A stretch of DNA of 64,000 nt from Sphingobium abikonense NBRC 16140 (GCF_001598335.1 NZ_BCYT01000018.1:1-64000); one strand, 5' to 3'; shown: positions 19,191 to 28,106, counted from the first letter of the stretch. Made by a program: numbers and translations. The notes: generated by a model from the sequence alone, not told the origin.

Positions 19191-20570
19191 TTAGCGCGCG
19201 CCAGTCCGCTGCACCGCGCCCTTGTGCGCGCCGACCGCGCCGCGCCGACGCCGGCGGAATGGCTTTTTGGCGCCCGCACCATCCCCGTCACCCCGATGCG
19301 CCTTGTCGGGCGCGCCCCGCTGCGCTTTCTGCTGATCCTGATAGCGGCGCTGCCCTTCGGCGCGCTTGGCCTGCTGCGACGGGCTCTGGCTCGGCCCTTT
19401 GCGCTGTGGCGCGGGCTTGGGCAGGTTACGCACGGCCTCCAGGAAATTCTCCGGCAGCGGCGTCACGTCCAGCTTCACGCGCGTCGCACGCTCGATCGCC
19501 TTGAGATAGGGCCGCTCATCATCGGCGACGAAGCTGATCGCCACGCCTTCGGCTCCTGCCCGCGCCGTGCGGCCGATCCGGTGGACATATTGTTCGGGCA
19601 CATTGGGGATTTCGAAGTTGATGACGTGGCTGACGCCCGACACATCGATACCGCGCGCGGCGATGTCGGTCGCGACCAGCAATTTGACCTTGCCTTGGCG
19701 AAACGCCTGCAAGGCGGTGGTGCGCTGGCCCTGGCTCTTATTGCCATGGATGGCGAAGGCGTCGATGCCTGCCCCTTCCAGAAAACGCACGACGCGATCG
19801 GCGCCATGTTTGGTGCGCGTGAAAATCAGCGCGCGATCAATATCCTCGGTTTTGAGCACGATGTGCAGCAACGCCTGCTTTTCCGCCTGATTGACGAAAG
19901 TCGCCTGCTGACGCACCCGCTCGGCCGTCGTGGATTGCGGGGCGACGCTGACCTTAACCGGATCGTTCAGAAACTGACCGGCCAGCGCCTCGATTTCCTT
20001 TGGCATGGTGGCGGAGAAAAAGAGGTTCTGCCGATCGGCCGGCAACAGCTTGGCAATGCGCTTCAACGGATGGATGAAGCCCATGTCCATCATCTGATCC
20101 GCTTCGTCGAGCACGAAGATTTCGGTATCCTTGATGGTGAAGCAGCGTTGATCGATAAGGTCCAGCAGGCGGCCCGGCGTCGCCACGACGATATCGACGC
20201 CCTGGCTCAGCGCCTTGATCTGGCGGTTGATCGGCACGCCGCCGAACACCGTTTCGACGCTCAACTTAAGGAAGCGGCCATAATCGCGGAAACTCTGCGC
20301 GATTTGCGCGGCCAGCTCGCGCGTCGGCGACAGCACCAGCATCCGGCAGCCGCGCACGGGCGTCGGCTTGGGATGGCGGGCGAAATAGTCCAGGCTGGGC
20401 AGTGCGAAGGCCGCCGTTTTGCCAGTGCCGGTCTGTGCAATGCCACACAGGTCACGGCCTTCCAGCAGGACCGGAACTGCCTTTTGCTGAATGGGCGTGG
20501 GGGACGTGTATTTTTTGGCGGCAAGCGCCTTCAGGATCGGCTCGGACAAGCCCAGATCGGTAAATTCCAT
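19191..20570 (-). CDS. DEAD-box ATP-dependent RNA helicase (RhlE-like)
   Basis: This cytoplasmic RNA helicase is likely involved in ribosome assembly, RNA turnover or cold adaptation. The 459-residue protein has the Q motif (TSPTPIQQKAVP), motif I AQTGTGKT (45-52), PTRELA, TPGRLLD, DEAD (155-158), SAT and HRIGRTARAG. A basic low-complexity C-terminal tail (QRKGPSQSPSQQ...RRRRRGAVG) probably binds RNA. An upstream in-frame start at 20690 adds 40 residues without helicase features; the ATG at MEFTDLGLSEPI is the family start. A 281-nt leader separates it from the next gene upstream; it holds no recognisable ORF. Confidence 0.94.
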   Translation of the reverse strand: MEFTDLGLSEPILKALAAKKYTSPTPIQQKAVPVLLEGRDLCGIAQTGTGKTAAFALPSLDYFARHPKPTPVRGCRMLVLSPTRELAAQIAQSFRDYGRFLKLSVETVFGGVPINRQIKALSQGVDIVVATPGRLLDLIDQRCFTIKDTEIFVLDEADQMMDMGFIHPLKRIAKLLPADRQNLFFSATMPKEIEALAGQFLNDPVKVSVAPQSTTAERVRQQATFVNQAEKQALLHIVLKTEDIDRALIFTRTKHGADRVVRFLEGAGIDAFAIHGNKSQGQRTTALQAFRQGKVKLLVATDIAARGIDVSGVSHVINFEIPNVPEQYVHRIGRTARAGAEGVAISFVADDERPYLKAIERATRVKLDVTPLPENFLEAVRNLPKPAPQRKGPSQSPSQQAKRAEGQRRYQDQQKAQRGAPDKAHRGDGDGAGAKKPFRRRRRGAVGAHKGAVQRTGAR

Positions 20571-20800
20571 GATAGTCTCACATATCGGCCAGCGCCGACC
20601 GTCCGTGACTGTCACAGAGAGGGCGCGAGGCGGGTTACGAAACGACCCGCGTGAAAAGGGAAGCCTCAAAGCTTGGCGCAGGCTGGTCATTGGCCGGTCC
20701 CTTGCCGCTCCTTAGGCGTCGGGGACGATCACGCTGCCAATCGCTATGGGCCTGTGAGAGCCGGTTGCTGCGCCGCAGCGCATATGCCGGCGTTACGGGC

Positions 20801-20833
20801 AAAAAGCAAGCGGCCACCCATCCGGTGGCCGCT
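20801..20833 (-). terminator. Terminator of the PPOX-like gene
   Basis: A 10-bp stem (AGCGGCCACC / GGTGGCCGCT) with a 5-nt loop lies 18 nt past the stop of the minus-strand gene. On the minus strand it is followed by TGCTTTTT. Confidence 0.8.
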
Positions 20834-20851
20834 CACGCAATATATATCGGA

Positions 20852-21325
20852 TCAGAGCGAGACTTCGGCGTGCTTGCCCTTCATCTCCGAACGAACGTCT
20901 CCGCCGAACATCATCTTGAAAACGCCCTTAATCGACATTTCGGCGCGCCAGATTTCAGCGGTATTGAGGTCAAAGCGCAGCATCAGCAGATTGGGATCGT
21001 TACGCCCCTGCGGATACCAGGCCTCGACCTGCTTGGACCAATAGCGATCAATGATGGCAGGGTCGGTTTCCGGGGCCAATGTCCCGTCGATGCAGGCGAA
21101 CAGATCATGGTCCTTGGATGCATATTGCGCCATGGCCGAACCAGCGGGGGCCAGACGATTATCCTTCGTTGTGTAGAACCAGAAGCAATGATTGGCCTCC
21201 GGGTCCAGCTGCGCGGTCATCGGCAGATTATGCTCCTGCGACCCTTGCAGGCCGACCATCAGAAAAGGGCTTTCCGACAATTCTTTCCAAAAGCGTTCGC
21301 GGATTTCCGTTTCGGTGCTCATCAT
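20852..21325 (-). CDS. Pyridoxamine 5'-phosphate oxidase-like general stress protein
   Basis: This 157-residue split-barrel flavin-binding fold protein is of the PF16242 type. It has FWFYTTKDNRLA, SKDHDLFACIDG, the DRYWSKQVEAWYPQG segment and LLMLRFDLNTAEIWRAEMS. The family includes plant-pathogen and general stress proteins that bind FMN or FAD without proven oxidase activity. It is divergent from the nfuA-like gene and has its own strong terminator, so it is probably monocistronic. The second Met (21322) is an equally possible start. Confidence 0.88.
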   Translation of the reverse strand: MMSTETEIRERFWKELSESPFLMVGLQGSQEHNLPMTAQLDPEANHCFWFYTTKDNRLAPAGSAMAQYASKDHDLFACIDGTLAPETDPAIIDRYWSKQVEAWYPQGRNDPNLLMLRFDLNTAEIWRAEMSIKGVFKMMFGGDVRSEMKGKHAEVSL

Positions 21326-21418
21326 CGCGTCTCCTTGCTATTTGCCACACTCAATCAACGGTCGCGGGCGAAGTTCCGACGGGTTGATCTTGGCGCGGCA
21401 AATCGCCACATGCGCGTA

Positions 21419-21994
21419 ATGCTGATCGAGACTGAACCGACGCCTAATCCGGCGACCGTCAAATTCCTCCCCGGCCGCGTCGTCATGGGCGCTGGCACGC
21501 GGGATTTCGCGTCGCCTGAGGAAGCGGAAGCCTCGCCGCTTGCGAGTGCCCTCTTTACGTTGGGCGATGTTACCGGCGTCTTCTTCGGCGGCGACTTCAT
21601 CTCCGTTACAATCGGCGAAGGATCCGACTGGCGCGACGTCAAGCCCGATGTCCTTTCGATCCTCCTTGAACATTTCTCGGCGAACATGCCGTTGTTTGCA
21701 GCGGGATCGGCTGGCGACATTCACGTCCCGGCCGATGAGGATGCGTTTGCGGAAAATCCTGAAGATGCCGAAATCGTCGATCAGATCCGCGAACTGATCG
21801 ACACGCGCGTGCGGCCGGCCGTCGCCAACGATGGTGGTGACATCATCTATCGCGGCTTTGACAAGGGCACGGTGTACCTCAAGATGCAGGGCGCTTGCGC
21901 GGGCTGTCCTTCCTCTTCGGCTACGCTCAAGAACGGCATCGAACAGCTGCTCAAACATTATGTGCCCGAAGTCACCGAAGTGCGGGCGGTCTGA
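21419..21994 (+). CDS. NfuA/NifU-like Fe-S cluster scaffold or carrier protein
   Basis: It carries [4Fe-4S] clusters to apo-proteins. The 191-residue protein has an N-terminal Nfu_N domain (ETEPTPNPATVKFLPGR) and a C-terminal NifU domain. The latter contains VRPAVANDGGDI and the cluster-binding CxxC (C160/C163, GACAGCPSS). I chose the ATG of MLIETEPTPNP because family members start there; an ATG three codons earlier (21410) is possible. A downstream client in the same direction could be MiaB, a double-cluster radical SAM enzyme about 3.6 kb away; that link is inference. Confidence 0.93.
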   Translation: MLIETEPTPNPATVKFLPGRVVMGAGTRDFASPEEAEASPLASALFTLGDVTGVFFGGDFISVTIGEGSDWRDVKPDVLSILLEHFSANMPLFAAGSAGDIHVPADEDAFAENPEDAEIVDQIRELIDTRVRPAVANDGGDIIYRGFDKGTVYLKMQGACAGCPSSSATLKNGIEQLLKHYVPEVTEVRAV

Positions 21995-22080
21995 TCCCAT
22001 AAGCTTATTTGGCAAATCGACGCTGATCGACTAACCGCTACGCGACTCCGCATCTGGCGGACGCTGAACGGGAGTATTTC

Positions 22081-22707
22081 TTGCGCCTGCTGGTGATCGA
22101 CACTGCGACACAGGCCCTGTCCGTGGCGTTGCTGGAGGATGGCACGCCGATCGGGCGCTTTCATGACATTGTCGGGCGCGGTCATGCCGAAGCATTGCTG
22201 CCGGCCATCGCCGCCCTGCCGGACGGAGGACGCGCCGATGCAATCGCGGTTGATGTCGGCCCGGGCAGCTTCACGGGCGTGCGGATCGGCATTGCGGCGG
22301 CGCGCGCCCTGGCACTGGCCTGGAACGTTCCGCTTCACGGCTTCAGCGCGCCGTCTATTATCGCTGCGCAGGCGGCGATCGACCATGGCGACGGCCCCTT
22401 GATCGTGACGATCACCGGCGGTCATGGCGAATTATTCTGGCAAGGCTTTAGTGCTGATGGCCGCACGGAGCATGGCGCCATCCGTTCGACCCCGATTGCG
22501 GAGCTGGCGCGTCACATCGACGCCCCTGTCATCTATGGAACCGGCGCCGAAACGCTGGTGACCGAACGCGGCACCGGCACCGCGATCACCCTTTATCCCG
22601 ACGCCTCCGCATGGCCGTTGATTGAAACGCTCCCCGGCCTGCCGCCCTCCCCCATTTATGGTCGCGGAGCGGACGCGAAGACGATGGCGGAGAGGGCCTT
22701 GCCATGA
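22081..22707 (+). CDS. tsaB: tRNA threonylcarbamoyladenosine biosynthesis protein TsaB
   Basis: This partner of TsaD and TsaE makes t6A37 in ANN-decoding tRNAs. The 208-residue ASKHA-fold protein has the N-terminal phosphate-1 motif (LLVIDTATQALSVALL) and the characteristic GPGSFTGVRIGIAAARALA block. It starts at TTG, supported by GGGAG eight nucleotides upstream. Its stop overlaps the rimI start (ATGA), the usual tsaB-rimI pairing. Confidence 0.94.
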   Translation: MRLLVIDTATQALSVALLEDGTPIGRFHDIVGRGHAEALLPAIAALPDGGRADAIAVDVGPGSFTGVRIGIAAARALALAWNVPLHGFSAPSIIAAQAAIDHGDGPLIVTITGGHGELFWQGFSADGRTEHGAIRSTPIAELARHIDAPVIYGTGAETLVTERGTGTAITLYPDASAWPLIETLPGLPPSPIYGRGADAKTMAERALP

Positions 22708-23183
22708 TGCCCGGACTTTCCCTCGACCTGCACGAAGGCGCTGATCGCAATGCCATGGCCGACACGATGGACGTGATGACCGCTGCCTTCGACCCGACCT
22801 TTGGCGAAGCCTGGACGCTGCCGCAATTGGCGGGCGTGATGATCATGCCCGGCACTTGGTTGACGGTCGCGCGGCTGGATGCGTCACCGCTGGGATTTGC
22901 GCTGGTGCGGTCGGTTCTGGATGAATGCGAACTGCTGTTGCTGGCGGTCGCGCCGCTGTGGCGTGGGCGCGGCATCGGTGAAACGTTGCTGCGGGAAACT
23001 CTACGCACCGCGCGGCGACGCGGGATCACTTCCATGAATCTTGAAGTGCGCGCGACAAATAACGCCATTCAACTCTATGAGAAGATTGGCTTCGAATATG
23101 TGCATCGCCGTCCAGGTTATTATCGCGGCAATGATGGTCAATTATATGACGCCTTAAGTTTTCGCATCGATATGGCCCTCTGA
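22704..23183 (+). CDS. rimI: Ribosomal protein S18 alanine N-acetyltransferase (RimI-like GNAT)
   Basis: It acetylates N-terminal alanine, classically of S18, using acetyl-CoA. The 159-residue protein shows the GNAT core: LLAVAPLWRGRGIGETLL (pyrophosphate-binding RGxGxG-type loop) and the C-terminal EVRATNNAIQLYEKIGFE segment. It overlaps tsaB by 4 nt. The exact substrate in this organism is inferred from synteny. Confidence 0.9.
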   Translation: MMPGLSLDLHEGADRNAMADTMDVMTAAFDPTFGEAWTLPQLAGVMIMPGTWLTVARLDASPLGFALVRSVLDECELLLLAVAPLWRGRGIGETLLRETLRTARRRGITSMNLEVRATNNAIQLYEKIGFEYVHRRPGYYRGNDGQLYDALSFRIDMAL

Positions 23184-23297
23184 AGCAATATCCGGTTGCA
23201 CAAACCCGTCGCGAACATTAGGCGACGCAATACCGCTCCTGAAAAATATTCCGTCGGGCGGGTCGCATCACTGTATAAATTGGCAGGAAACAGGACC

Positions 23298-23720
23298 ATG
23301 GAAACCGAATCCGCGCAGAACGAACTGCTTATCACGCTGACGTCCGATATTGTTGCCGCGCATGTCTCCAACAATAGCGTTGCGGTGTCCGATGTATCGA
23401 CGCTGATCCAGAATGTTCATGCCGCCCTGTCTGCACTGAACCAGCCGGTCGAAGCGCCTGAAGTCCGCCCCGAACCCGCCGTGTCGGTGCGCGCGTCGAT
23501 CAAGCCCGACTACATCGTGTGCCTGGAGGACGGCAAGAAGCTCAAGATGCTCAAGCGCCACCTGATGACGCATTATCAGATGACGCCCGAAGACTATCGC
23601 GCCAAGTGGAACCTGCCCGCTGACTATCCGATGGTCGCGCCCAATTATGCCGAACAGCGCCGCAATCTGGCGAAGAAGATTGGCCTGGGCACCAAGCGTC
23701 GGCGCACCCGCGGCAAGTAA
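23298..23720 (+). CDS. MucR/Ros family zinc-finger transcriptional regulator
   Basis: This H-NS-like global regulator of alphaproteobacteria has 140 residues. The N-terminal oligomerisation part is residues 1-60. A Ros-type finger follows, in VCLEDGKKLKMLKRHLMTHY: Cys, then Asp in the second ligand position, a 9-residue spacer and two His. It ends with RAKWNLPADYPMVAPNYAE and a basic tail (KRRRTRGK). The start is set by the SD AGGAAACAGGA ahead of METESAQNEL; an upstream in-frame start is unsupported. The leader holds an A/T-rich TATAAAT, a plausible -10 and autoregulatory target. Confidence 0.93.
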   Translation: METESAQNELLITLTSDIVAAHVSNNSVAVSDVSTLIQNVHAALSALNQPVEAPEVRPEPAVSVRASIKPDYIVCLEDGKKLKMLKRHLMTHYQMTPEDYRAKWNLPADYPMVAPNYAEQRRNLAKKIGLGTKRRRTRGK

Positions 23721-23746
23721 TCGCGGCATCAAGCGCTACTTTTTCT

Positions 23747-23780
23747 GGAAAGGGGCGTGTCGGCCGATGCGCCCCTTTCC
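23747..23780 (+). terminator. Hairpin between mucR and fur, weak terminator candidate
   Basis: An 11-bp inverted repeat (GGAAAGGGGCG / CGCCCCTTTCC) with a 12-nt loop lies 26 nt after the mucR stop. A T-run precedes the stem instead of following it, so classical termination is doubtful. It could be a processing or mRNA-stability element. Confidence 0.4.
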
Positions 23781-23843
23781 CGCATGGGCAAAAGCCGCTA
23801 GGCTTGGTCCGACTTTTCGCCTGAATCCACTAAGCGAGCCTGC

Positions 23844-24266
23844 ATGAACCGCAAAATCGACGTCGAAGCCCTGTGTCATGAAAAGGGGCTGCGCATCACA
23901 GAGCAGCGCCGGGTGATCGCCCAGGTGCTGAGCGATGCGTCCGATCATCCCGATGTCGAGGAACTGCACAAACGCTCCGCCACGATTGATCCTGGCATTT
24001 CCATCGCCACCGTCTATCGCACCGTACGCCTGTTCGAAGAAGCCGGCATTCTGGAACGCCATGACTTCGGTGATGGCCGCGCCCGTTATGAGGCCGCGCC
24101 GGAATCGCACCACGACCATTTGATCGACGTCGAAACCGGCAATGTGATCGAATTCGTCGATCCGGAGCTGGAACAGCTGCAAAAGCAGATCGCGGAAAAG
24201 CTCGGCTTCCGGCTGGTCGATCACCGGATGGAGTTGTACGGCGTCGCACTCGACCGCAAAAACTGA
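23844..24266 (+). CDS. fur: Fur family metal-responsive transcriptional repressor
   Basis: The 140-residue protein has a winged-helix DNA-binding half (GLRITEQRRVIAQVLSDA...SIATVYRTVRLFEEAGI) and a metal-binding dimerisation half containing the HHDHLI core. The structural-zinc CxxC of E. coli Fur is absent (DVETG in place of the CxxC stretch), as in alphaproteobacterial Fur/Mur proteins. Iron or manganese specificity therefore cannot be assigned from sequence. The gene has a separate leader downstream of mucR and is followed 13 nt later by the acyltransferase gene. Confidence 0.93.
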   Translation: MNRKIDVEALCHEKGLRITEQRRVIAQVLSDASDHPDVEELHKRSATIDPGISIATVYRTVRLFEEAGILERHDFGDGRARYEAAPESHHDHLIDVETGNVIEFVDPELEQLQKQIAEKLGFRLVDHRMELYGVALDRKN

Positions 24267-24279
24267 CGGGCTGGCGCCC

Positions 24280-25029
24280 TTGCGCTGCGCAGGGCGGCTA
24301 GTCCTGCTCGCCAGCGTCCTGCTGCTGTGCCTCATTCCCCATCTGGGATGGCGACTGGCCAGACGTCGTTCGCCCTGGCCCTCCCGGTTTCTGGGTCTAG
24401 CGGCGTGCGCCATCGGCGCACGCGTCATTCTGGAAGGTCGCCCGGCCCAAGGTGACATCTTCCTGCTCGCCAACCATGTCAGCTGGATCGACATTCTCGC
24501 GCTTGGCGGCGCCACAGGCGCGGCTTTCGTGTCGAAGGATGGCGTAGCGCGCTGGCCGATCGTCGGCTGGCTGGCGGCGCAGAATAACACCGTCTTCGTC
24601 TCGCGCGAACGGCGCGGCGGCTTGTTGGGGCAGATGGCTGCGCTCCGGTCAGCCTTGACGGGGCATCAGCCGGTCACGCTTTTTCCGGAAGGCACGACGG
24701 GCGATGGCGAGACGCTTCTACCGTTCAAACCCACATTGCTCGCGACATTGTTCCCGCCACCACGCCCCGTGATAATCCAGCCGGTGCATATAGATTATGG
24801 TGCTGCGGTCGGAGATATCGCATGGGTGGGGGATGAACCGGCCGTTGGCAACGTGCTGCGCATCCTGCGACGCAAGGGCAGATTGCCGGTCACGATCCGG
24901 TTCCTCTCACCCTTCGATCCCGCTACCTGTGCGAACCGCAAGGCGATGGCAGCGCTGGCGCGGGACCGGATCGCCGCCAGCATGGCCGCGCATCACCGCT
25001 CTTCCGCTCCCCCCTTGCCGCCTGTATAG
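24280..25029 (+). CDS. 1-acyl-sn-glycerol-3-phosphate acyltransferase-like (PlsC family)
   Basis: This membrane-associated lysophospholipid acyltransferase has 249 residues. There is an N-terminal TM segment (LVLLASVLLLCLIP). Motif I is NHVSWIDIL (NHxxxxD), and the substrate motif is FPEGTTGDGETLLPFK. The start is TTG, 13 nt after the fur stop; no ATG gives a complete TM segment. The last residues overlap nothing and miaB begins 9 nt later, so fur, plsC-like and miaB could share a transcript. The lipid substrate is not established: PlsC, ornithine-lipid OlsA or another. Confidence 0.88.
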   Translation: MRCAGRLVLLASVLLLCLIPHLGWRLARRRSPWPSRFLGLAACAIGARVILEGRPAQGDIFLLANHVSWIDILALGGATGAAFVSKDGVARWPIVGWLAAQNNTVFVSRERRGGLLGQMAALRSALTGHQPVTLFPEGTTGDGETLLPFKPTLLATLFPPPRPVIIQPVHIDYGAAVGDIAWVGDEPAVGNVLRILRRKGRLPVTIRFLSPFDPATCANRKAMAALARDRIAASMAAHHRSSAPPLPPV

Positions 25030-25038
25030 CTGGATCGC

Positions 25039-26403
25039 ATGAATCGTAACGACGCCCCCCGAAATCCTGCCACGACCGCGCCAGCGACCTTCCACGTCAA
25101 ATCCTTCGGTTGCCAGATGAACATCTATGATGGCGAGCGCATGGCAGAAATGCTGGGCACGCAGGGCATGACCCCGGCTGCCGAAGGGGCTGAGGCCGAT
25201 CTCGTCATCCTCAACACCTGCCACATCCGCGAAAAGGCGGTGGACAAGGTCTATTCCGACATCGGCCGCCTGACGCGCGACGATGGCAGCCGCCCGATGA
25301 TCGCCGTCGCCGGATGCGTCGCGCAGGCCGAAGGCAGCGAAATTCAACGCCGCGCGCGCAATGTAGACATCGTGGTGGGGCCGCAGGCCTATCATCGCCT
25401 GCCTCACCTTATCGACAAGGTCGGCCGGGGCGAAGCGGCGGTGGATACGGACATGCCAGCCGCCTCGAAATTCGGCGCGCTTCCTGCGCGCACCAAACAG
25501 GCCCGCCCCACGGCCTTTCTCACCATCATGGAAGGGTGCGACAAATTCTGCACCTATTGCGTGGTCCCCTATACGCGCGGCGCGGAAATCAGCAGATCCT
25601 GGAGCGCGATTGTCGATGAAGCCAAGGCGCTGGTCGATGGCGGCGCGCGCGAGATCACTTTGCTCGGCCAGAATGTGAACGCCTGGACCGGGGATGATGA
25701 CAAGGGGCGCGCGCAGGGCATGGACGGGCTGGTCCGCGAGCTGGCGAAAATTCCGGACTTGCGGCGCATCCGCTACACGACCAGCCATCCCAATGACATG
25801 AGCGATGGACTGATCGCGGCGCATGGCGAAATCGACAAGCTGATGCCCTTCCTGCATCTGCCGGTACAGGCGGGCAATGACCGCATTCTCAAGGCGATGA
25901 ATCGCAGCCACAGCGCCGACAGCTATCTGCGCATCATTGAAAGGGTGCGGCAGGCGCGACCCGACATCGCCATTTCCGGCGACTTCATCGTCGGCTTCCC
26001 CGGTGAAACGGATGCCGAATTCGAAGATACGCTGCGCATCGTCGAGCAAGTGCGCTATGCCCAATGCTACAGCTTCAAATATAGCCCCCGCCCAGGCACG
26101 CCGGCCGCCGACATGGATCACCAGATCGCCGCCGAAGTCATGGATGAACGGCTCGCGCGGCTTCAGGCGGTGCTCAACCGCCAGCAAGCCGCATTCAACG
26201 CCGCGACCGTGGGCCGCACCACACAGATTCTGCTGGAGCGCAAGGGCCGGCACCCCGGTCAGCTCATCGGCAAATCACCTTGGCTCCAGTCGGTAGTCGT
26301 GACCGCGCCGGAGCTTGAGATCGGCGATTTTGTGGACGTCGACATTATCAGCGCCGGCCCGAACAGCCTGGCTGGCGAAACAGTGAGGAGGAAGGCCGCT
26401 TGA
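25039..26403 (+). CDS. miaB: tRNA-2-methylthio-N6-dimethylallyladenosine synthase
   Basis: This radical SAM methylthiotransferase converts i6A37 to ms2i6A37 in UNN-decoding tRNAs. The 454-residue protein has an N-terminal MTTase domain with cluster-binding Cys25, Cys61 and Cys93. The radical SAM motif CDKFCTYC (C167, C171, C174) follows, and a TRAM domain with VGRTTQILLERKGRHPGQLIG closes it. All ligands are intact. It lies in a run of translation genes with tsaB/rimI upstream and phoH/ybeY downstream, the latter pairing being widely conserved. Confidence 0.96.
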   Translation: MNRNDAPRNPATTAPATFHVKSFGCQMNIYDGERMAEMLGTQGMTPAAEGAEADLVILNTCHIREKAVDKVYSDIGRLTRDDGSRPMIAVAGCVAQAEGSEIQRRARNVDIVVGPQAYHRLPHLIDKVGRGEAAVDTDMPAASKFGALPARTKQARPTAFLTIMEGCDKFCTYCVVPYTRGAEISRSWSAIVDEAKALVDGGAREITLLGQNVNAWTGDDDKGRAQGMDGLVRELAKIPDLRRIRYTTSHPNDMSDGLIAAHGEIDKLMPFLHLPVQAGNDRILKAMNRSHSADSYLRIIERVRQARPDIAISGDFIVGFPGETDAEFEDTLRIVEQVRYAQCYSFKYSPRPGTPAADMDHQIAAEVMDERLARLQAVLNRQQAAFNAATVGRTTQILLERKGRHPGQLIGKSPWLQSVVVTAPELEIGDFVDVDIISAGPNSLAGETVRRKAA

Positions 26404-26417
26404 ACCATCGCACCGTC

Positions 26418-26500
26418 GTTCCCGCGCAGGCGGGAACCCATCGCCACGCCGCTCCGCTCAATGCATGGTCTGGACGATGGATGCCCCTGTTTGCGGGCAT
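26418..26500. repeat. Pair of inverted REP-like palindromic elements
   Basis: Two related hairpin units face each other in the 122-nt miaB-phoH gap. Unit 1 (26418-26443) is GTTCCCGC-GCAG-GCGGGAAC followed by CCATCG, on the plus strand. Unit 2 (26475-26500) reads on the minus strand ATGCCCGC-AAACAG-GGGCAT followed by CCATCG. The shared CCCGC core and CCATCG tail in inverted orientation are a BIME-like arrangement. Similar extragenic repeats are common in proteobacteria. Confidence 0.75.
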
Positions 26501-26525
26501 GGCCAAGCAAGGGAGAGGCTGACCT

Positions 26526-27530
26526 ATGTCGAAAAAACCGCACCACAGCCCTCGCCCCGACATCGCCGAGCGCGCGCGTCTGGAAGTTACTTTCGAAAAG
26601 CCGCATCTGCTGGGCACATTATTCGGGCAATATGACCAGAATCTGGTCGCGATCGAAAATCGCCTTGGCGTCTACATCGCCGCGCGCGGCAACAAGCTCC
26701 AGATCGAGGGCGAGGCTGAAGCCGCCGCCCGCGCGCGCGACGTCATGACCGGCCTCTACAACCGCATCGTCGCGGGGCAGGAAATCGATTCGGGCGCGGT
26801 CGAGGCGGTCATCGCCATGTCAGCCGAACCGACGCTCGACGGCATCATCCGCCATGACGTCGCCGAACCGCCCAAGGTGATGATCCGCACGCGCAAGAAG
26901 ACGATCGTGCCGCGATCAGCGACGCAGGTCACCTATATGGAGGCGCTGACCCGCAACGACATCATCTTCGCGCTCGGGCCGGCAGGCACGGGCAAGACCT
27001 ATCTGGCCGTCGCGCAGGCGGTCAGCCAGCTCATCACCGGCAGCGTCGATCGTCTGATCCTGTCCCGCCCGGCCGTGGAAGCGGGCGAGCGGCTGGGCTT
27101 TCTGCCCGGAGACATGAAGGACAAGGTCGACCCCTATCTGCGCCCCATCTATGACGCGCTTTATGACACGCTGCCGGCCGAACAGGTCGAACGGCGCATC
27201 GCCAGCGGAGAAATTGAAATCGCGCCGCTCGCCTTCATGCGCGGTCGCACGCTCGCCAATGCCTTCATCGTGCTGGACGAGGCGCAGAACACCACCATCG
27301 CCCAGATGAAGATGTTCCTCACCCGCTTTGGTGAGGGCAGCCGCATGGTCATCTGCGGCGACCCCAAACAGGTCGACCTGCCGCAACCGGGAATTTCCGG
27401 TCTGGCGGACGCGGTCGCCCGCCTGCATGGCGTGGACGGCATCGCCATGGTGCCCTTCGGCGTGGGCGACGTGGTGCGACACCCTGTCGTCGGTCGCATC
27501 GTCCAGGCCTATGAAGGGCCGGACGCATGA
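26526..27530 (+). CDS. PhoH-like ATPase (PhoL/YbeZ type)
   Basis: This cytoplasmic NTPase is associated with YbeY in rRNA maturation and RNA metabolism. The 334-residue protein has an N-terminal KH-like region (about 30-85). The PhoH domain has Walker A GPAGTGKT (151-158), the RPAVEAGERLGFLPGD block, Walker B FIVLDEAQN and the ICGDPKQVDLP sensor. The stop overlaps the ybeY start by 4 nt, indicating translational coupling of partner proteins. Confidence 0.94.
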   Translation: MSKKPHHSPRPDIAERARLEVTFEKPHLLGTLFGQYDQNLVAIENRLGVYIAARGNKLQIEGEAEAAARARDVMTGLYNRIVAGQEIDSGAVEAVIAMSAEPTLDGIIRHDVAEPPKVMIRTRKKTIVPRSATQVTYMEALTRNDIIFALGPAGTGKTYLAVAQAVSQLITGSVDRLILSRPAVEAGERLGFLPGDMKDKVDPYLRPIYDALYDTLPAEQVERRIASGEIEIAPLAFMRGRTLANAFIVLDEAQNTTIAQMKMFLTRFGEGSRMVICGDPKQVDLPQPGISGLADAVARLHGVDGIAMVPFGVGDVVRHPVVGRIVQAYEGPDA

Positions 27531-28039
27531 TCGAGGTTGCGCTGCTGCATGACCAGGGCTGGCCACAGGGCGATTGGGAAATGATTGCCCAGCGGGCTGT
27601 AGCGGCGGCCATTTCGCACAGCCCCTATGCCGCCTTCGCCACCGACGCGACGCTGTATGAAATCGCGGTCAAGCTGACCTCCGACGATGAAGTACACGGC
27701 CTCAATCGCGCCTATCGGGACAAGGACAAACCTACCAACGTCCTGTCTTTCCCGATGGTGCAGGATGATCTGCTCCAGGCAACGGCCAATACCGACGATG
27801 GCGAGGTGCTTTTGGGCGACATCGTTTTGGCCGAAGGCGTCTGCGTCGCCGAAGCGGCCGACAAGGGCATCAGCATGGTCGACCATGCCACCCATCTCAT
27901 CGTCCACGGCACTTTTCATCTGCTGGGATATGACCATATGAACGACGCGGAAGCCGAAGCCATGGAGGCGCTGGAAGTTTCGGCGCTGGCATCGCTGGGC
28001 TTGGCCGACCCCTATGGGGATCGCGACGATATTAAATGA
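27527..28039 (+). CDS. ybeY: Endoribonuclease YbeY (16S rRNA 3' maturation)
   Basis: This metal-dependent single-strand RNase acts in 16S rRNA 3'-end processing and ribosome quality control. The 170-residue protein has the catalytic zinc motif HGTFHLLGYDH (His127, His131, His137) and the upstream family block RDKDKPTNVLSFP. Coupled to phoH and followed after 67 nt by the corC-like gene, it forms the conserved phoH-ybeY-corC order. Confidence 0.95.
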   Translation: MIEVALLHDQGWPQGDWEMIAQRAVAAAISHSPYAAFATDATLYEIAVKLTSDDEVHGLNRAYRDKDKPTNVLSFPMVQDDLLQATANTDDGEVLLGDIVLAEGVCVAEAADKGISMVDHATHLIVHGTFHLLGYDHMNDAEAEAMEALEVSALASLGLADPYGDRDDIK

Positions 28040-28106
28040 GGCGTTTTTCATGCAAGCCGGCTAAGGCCGCATATGCACCGCTTCAAACAGGGGAATAGGA
28101 CGACCG

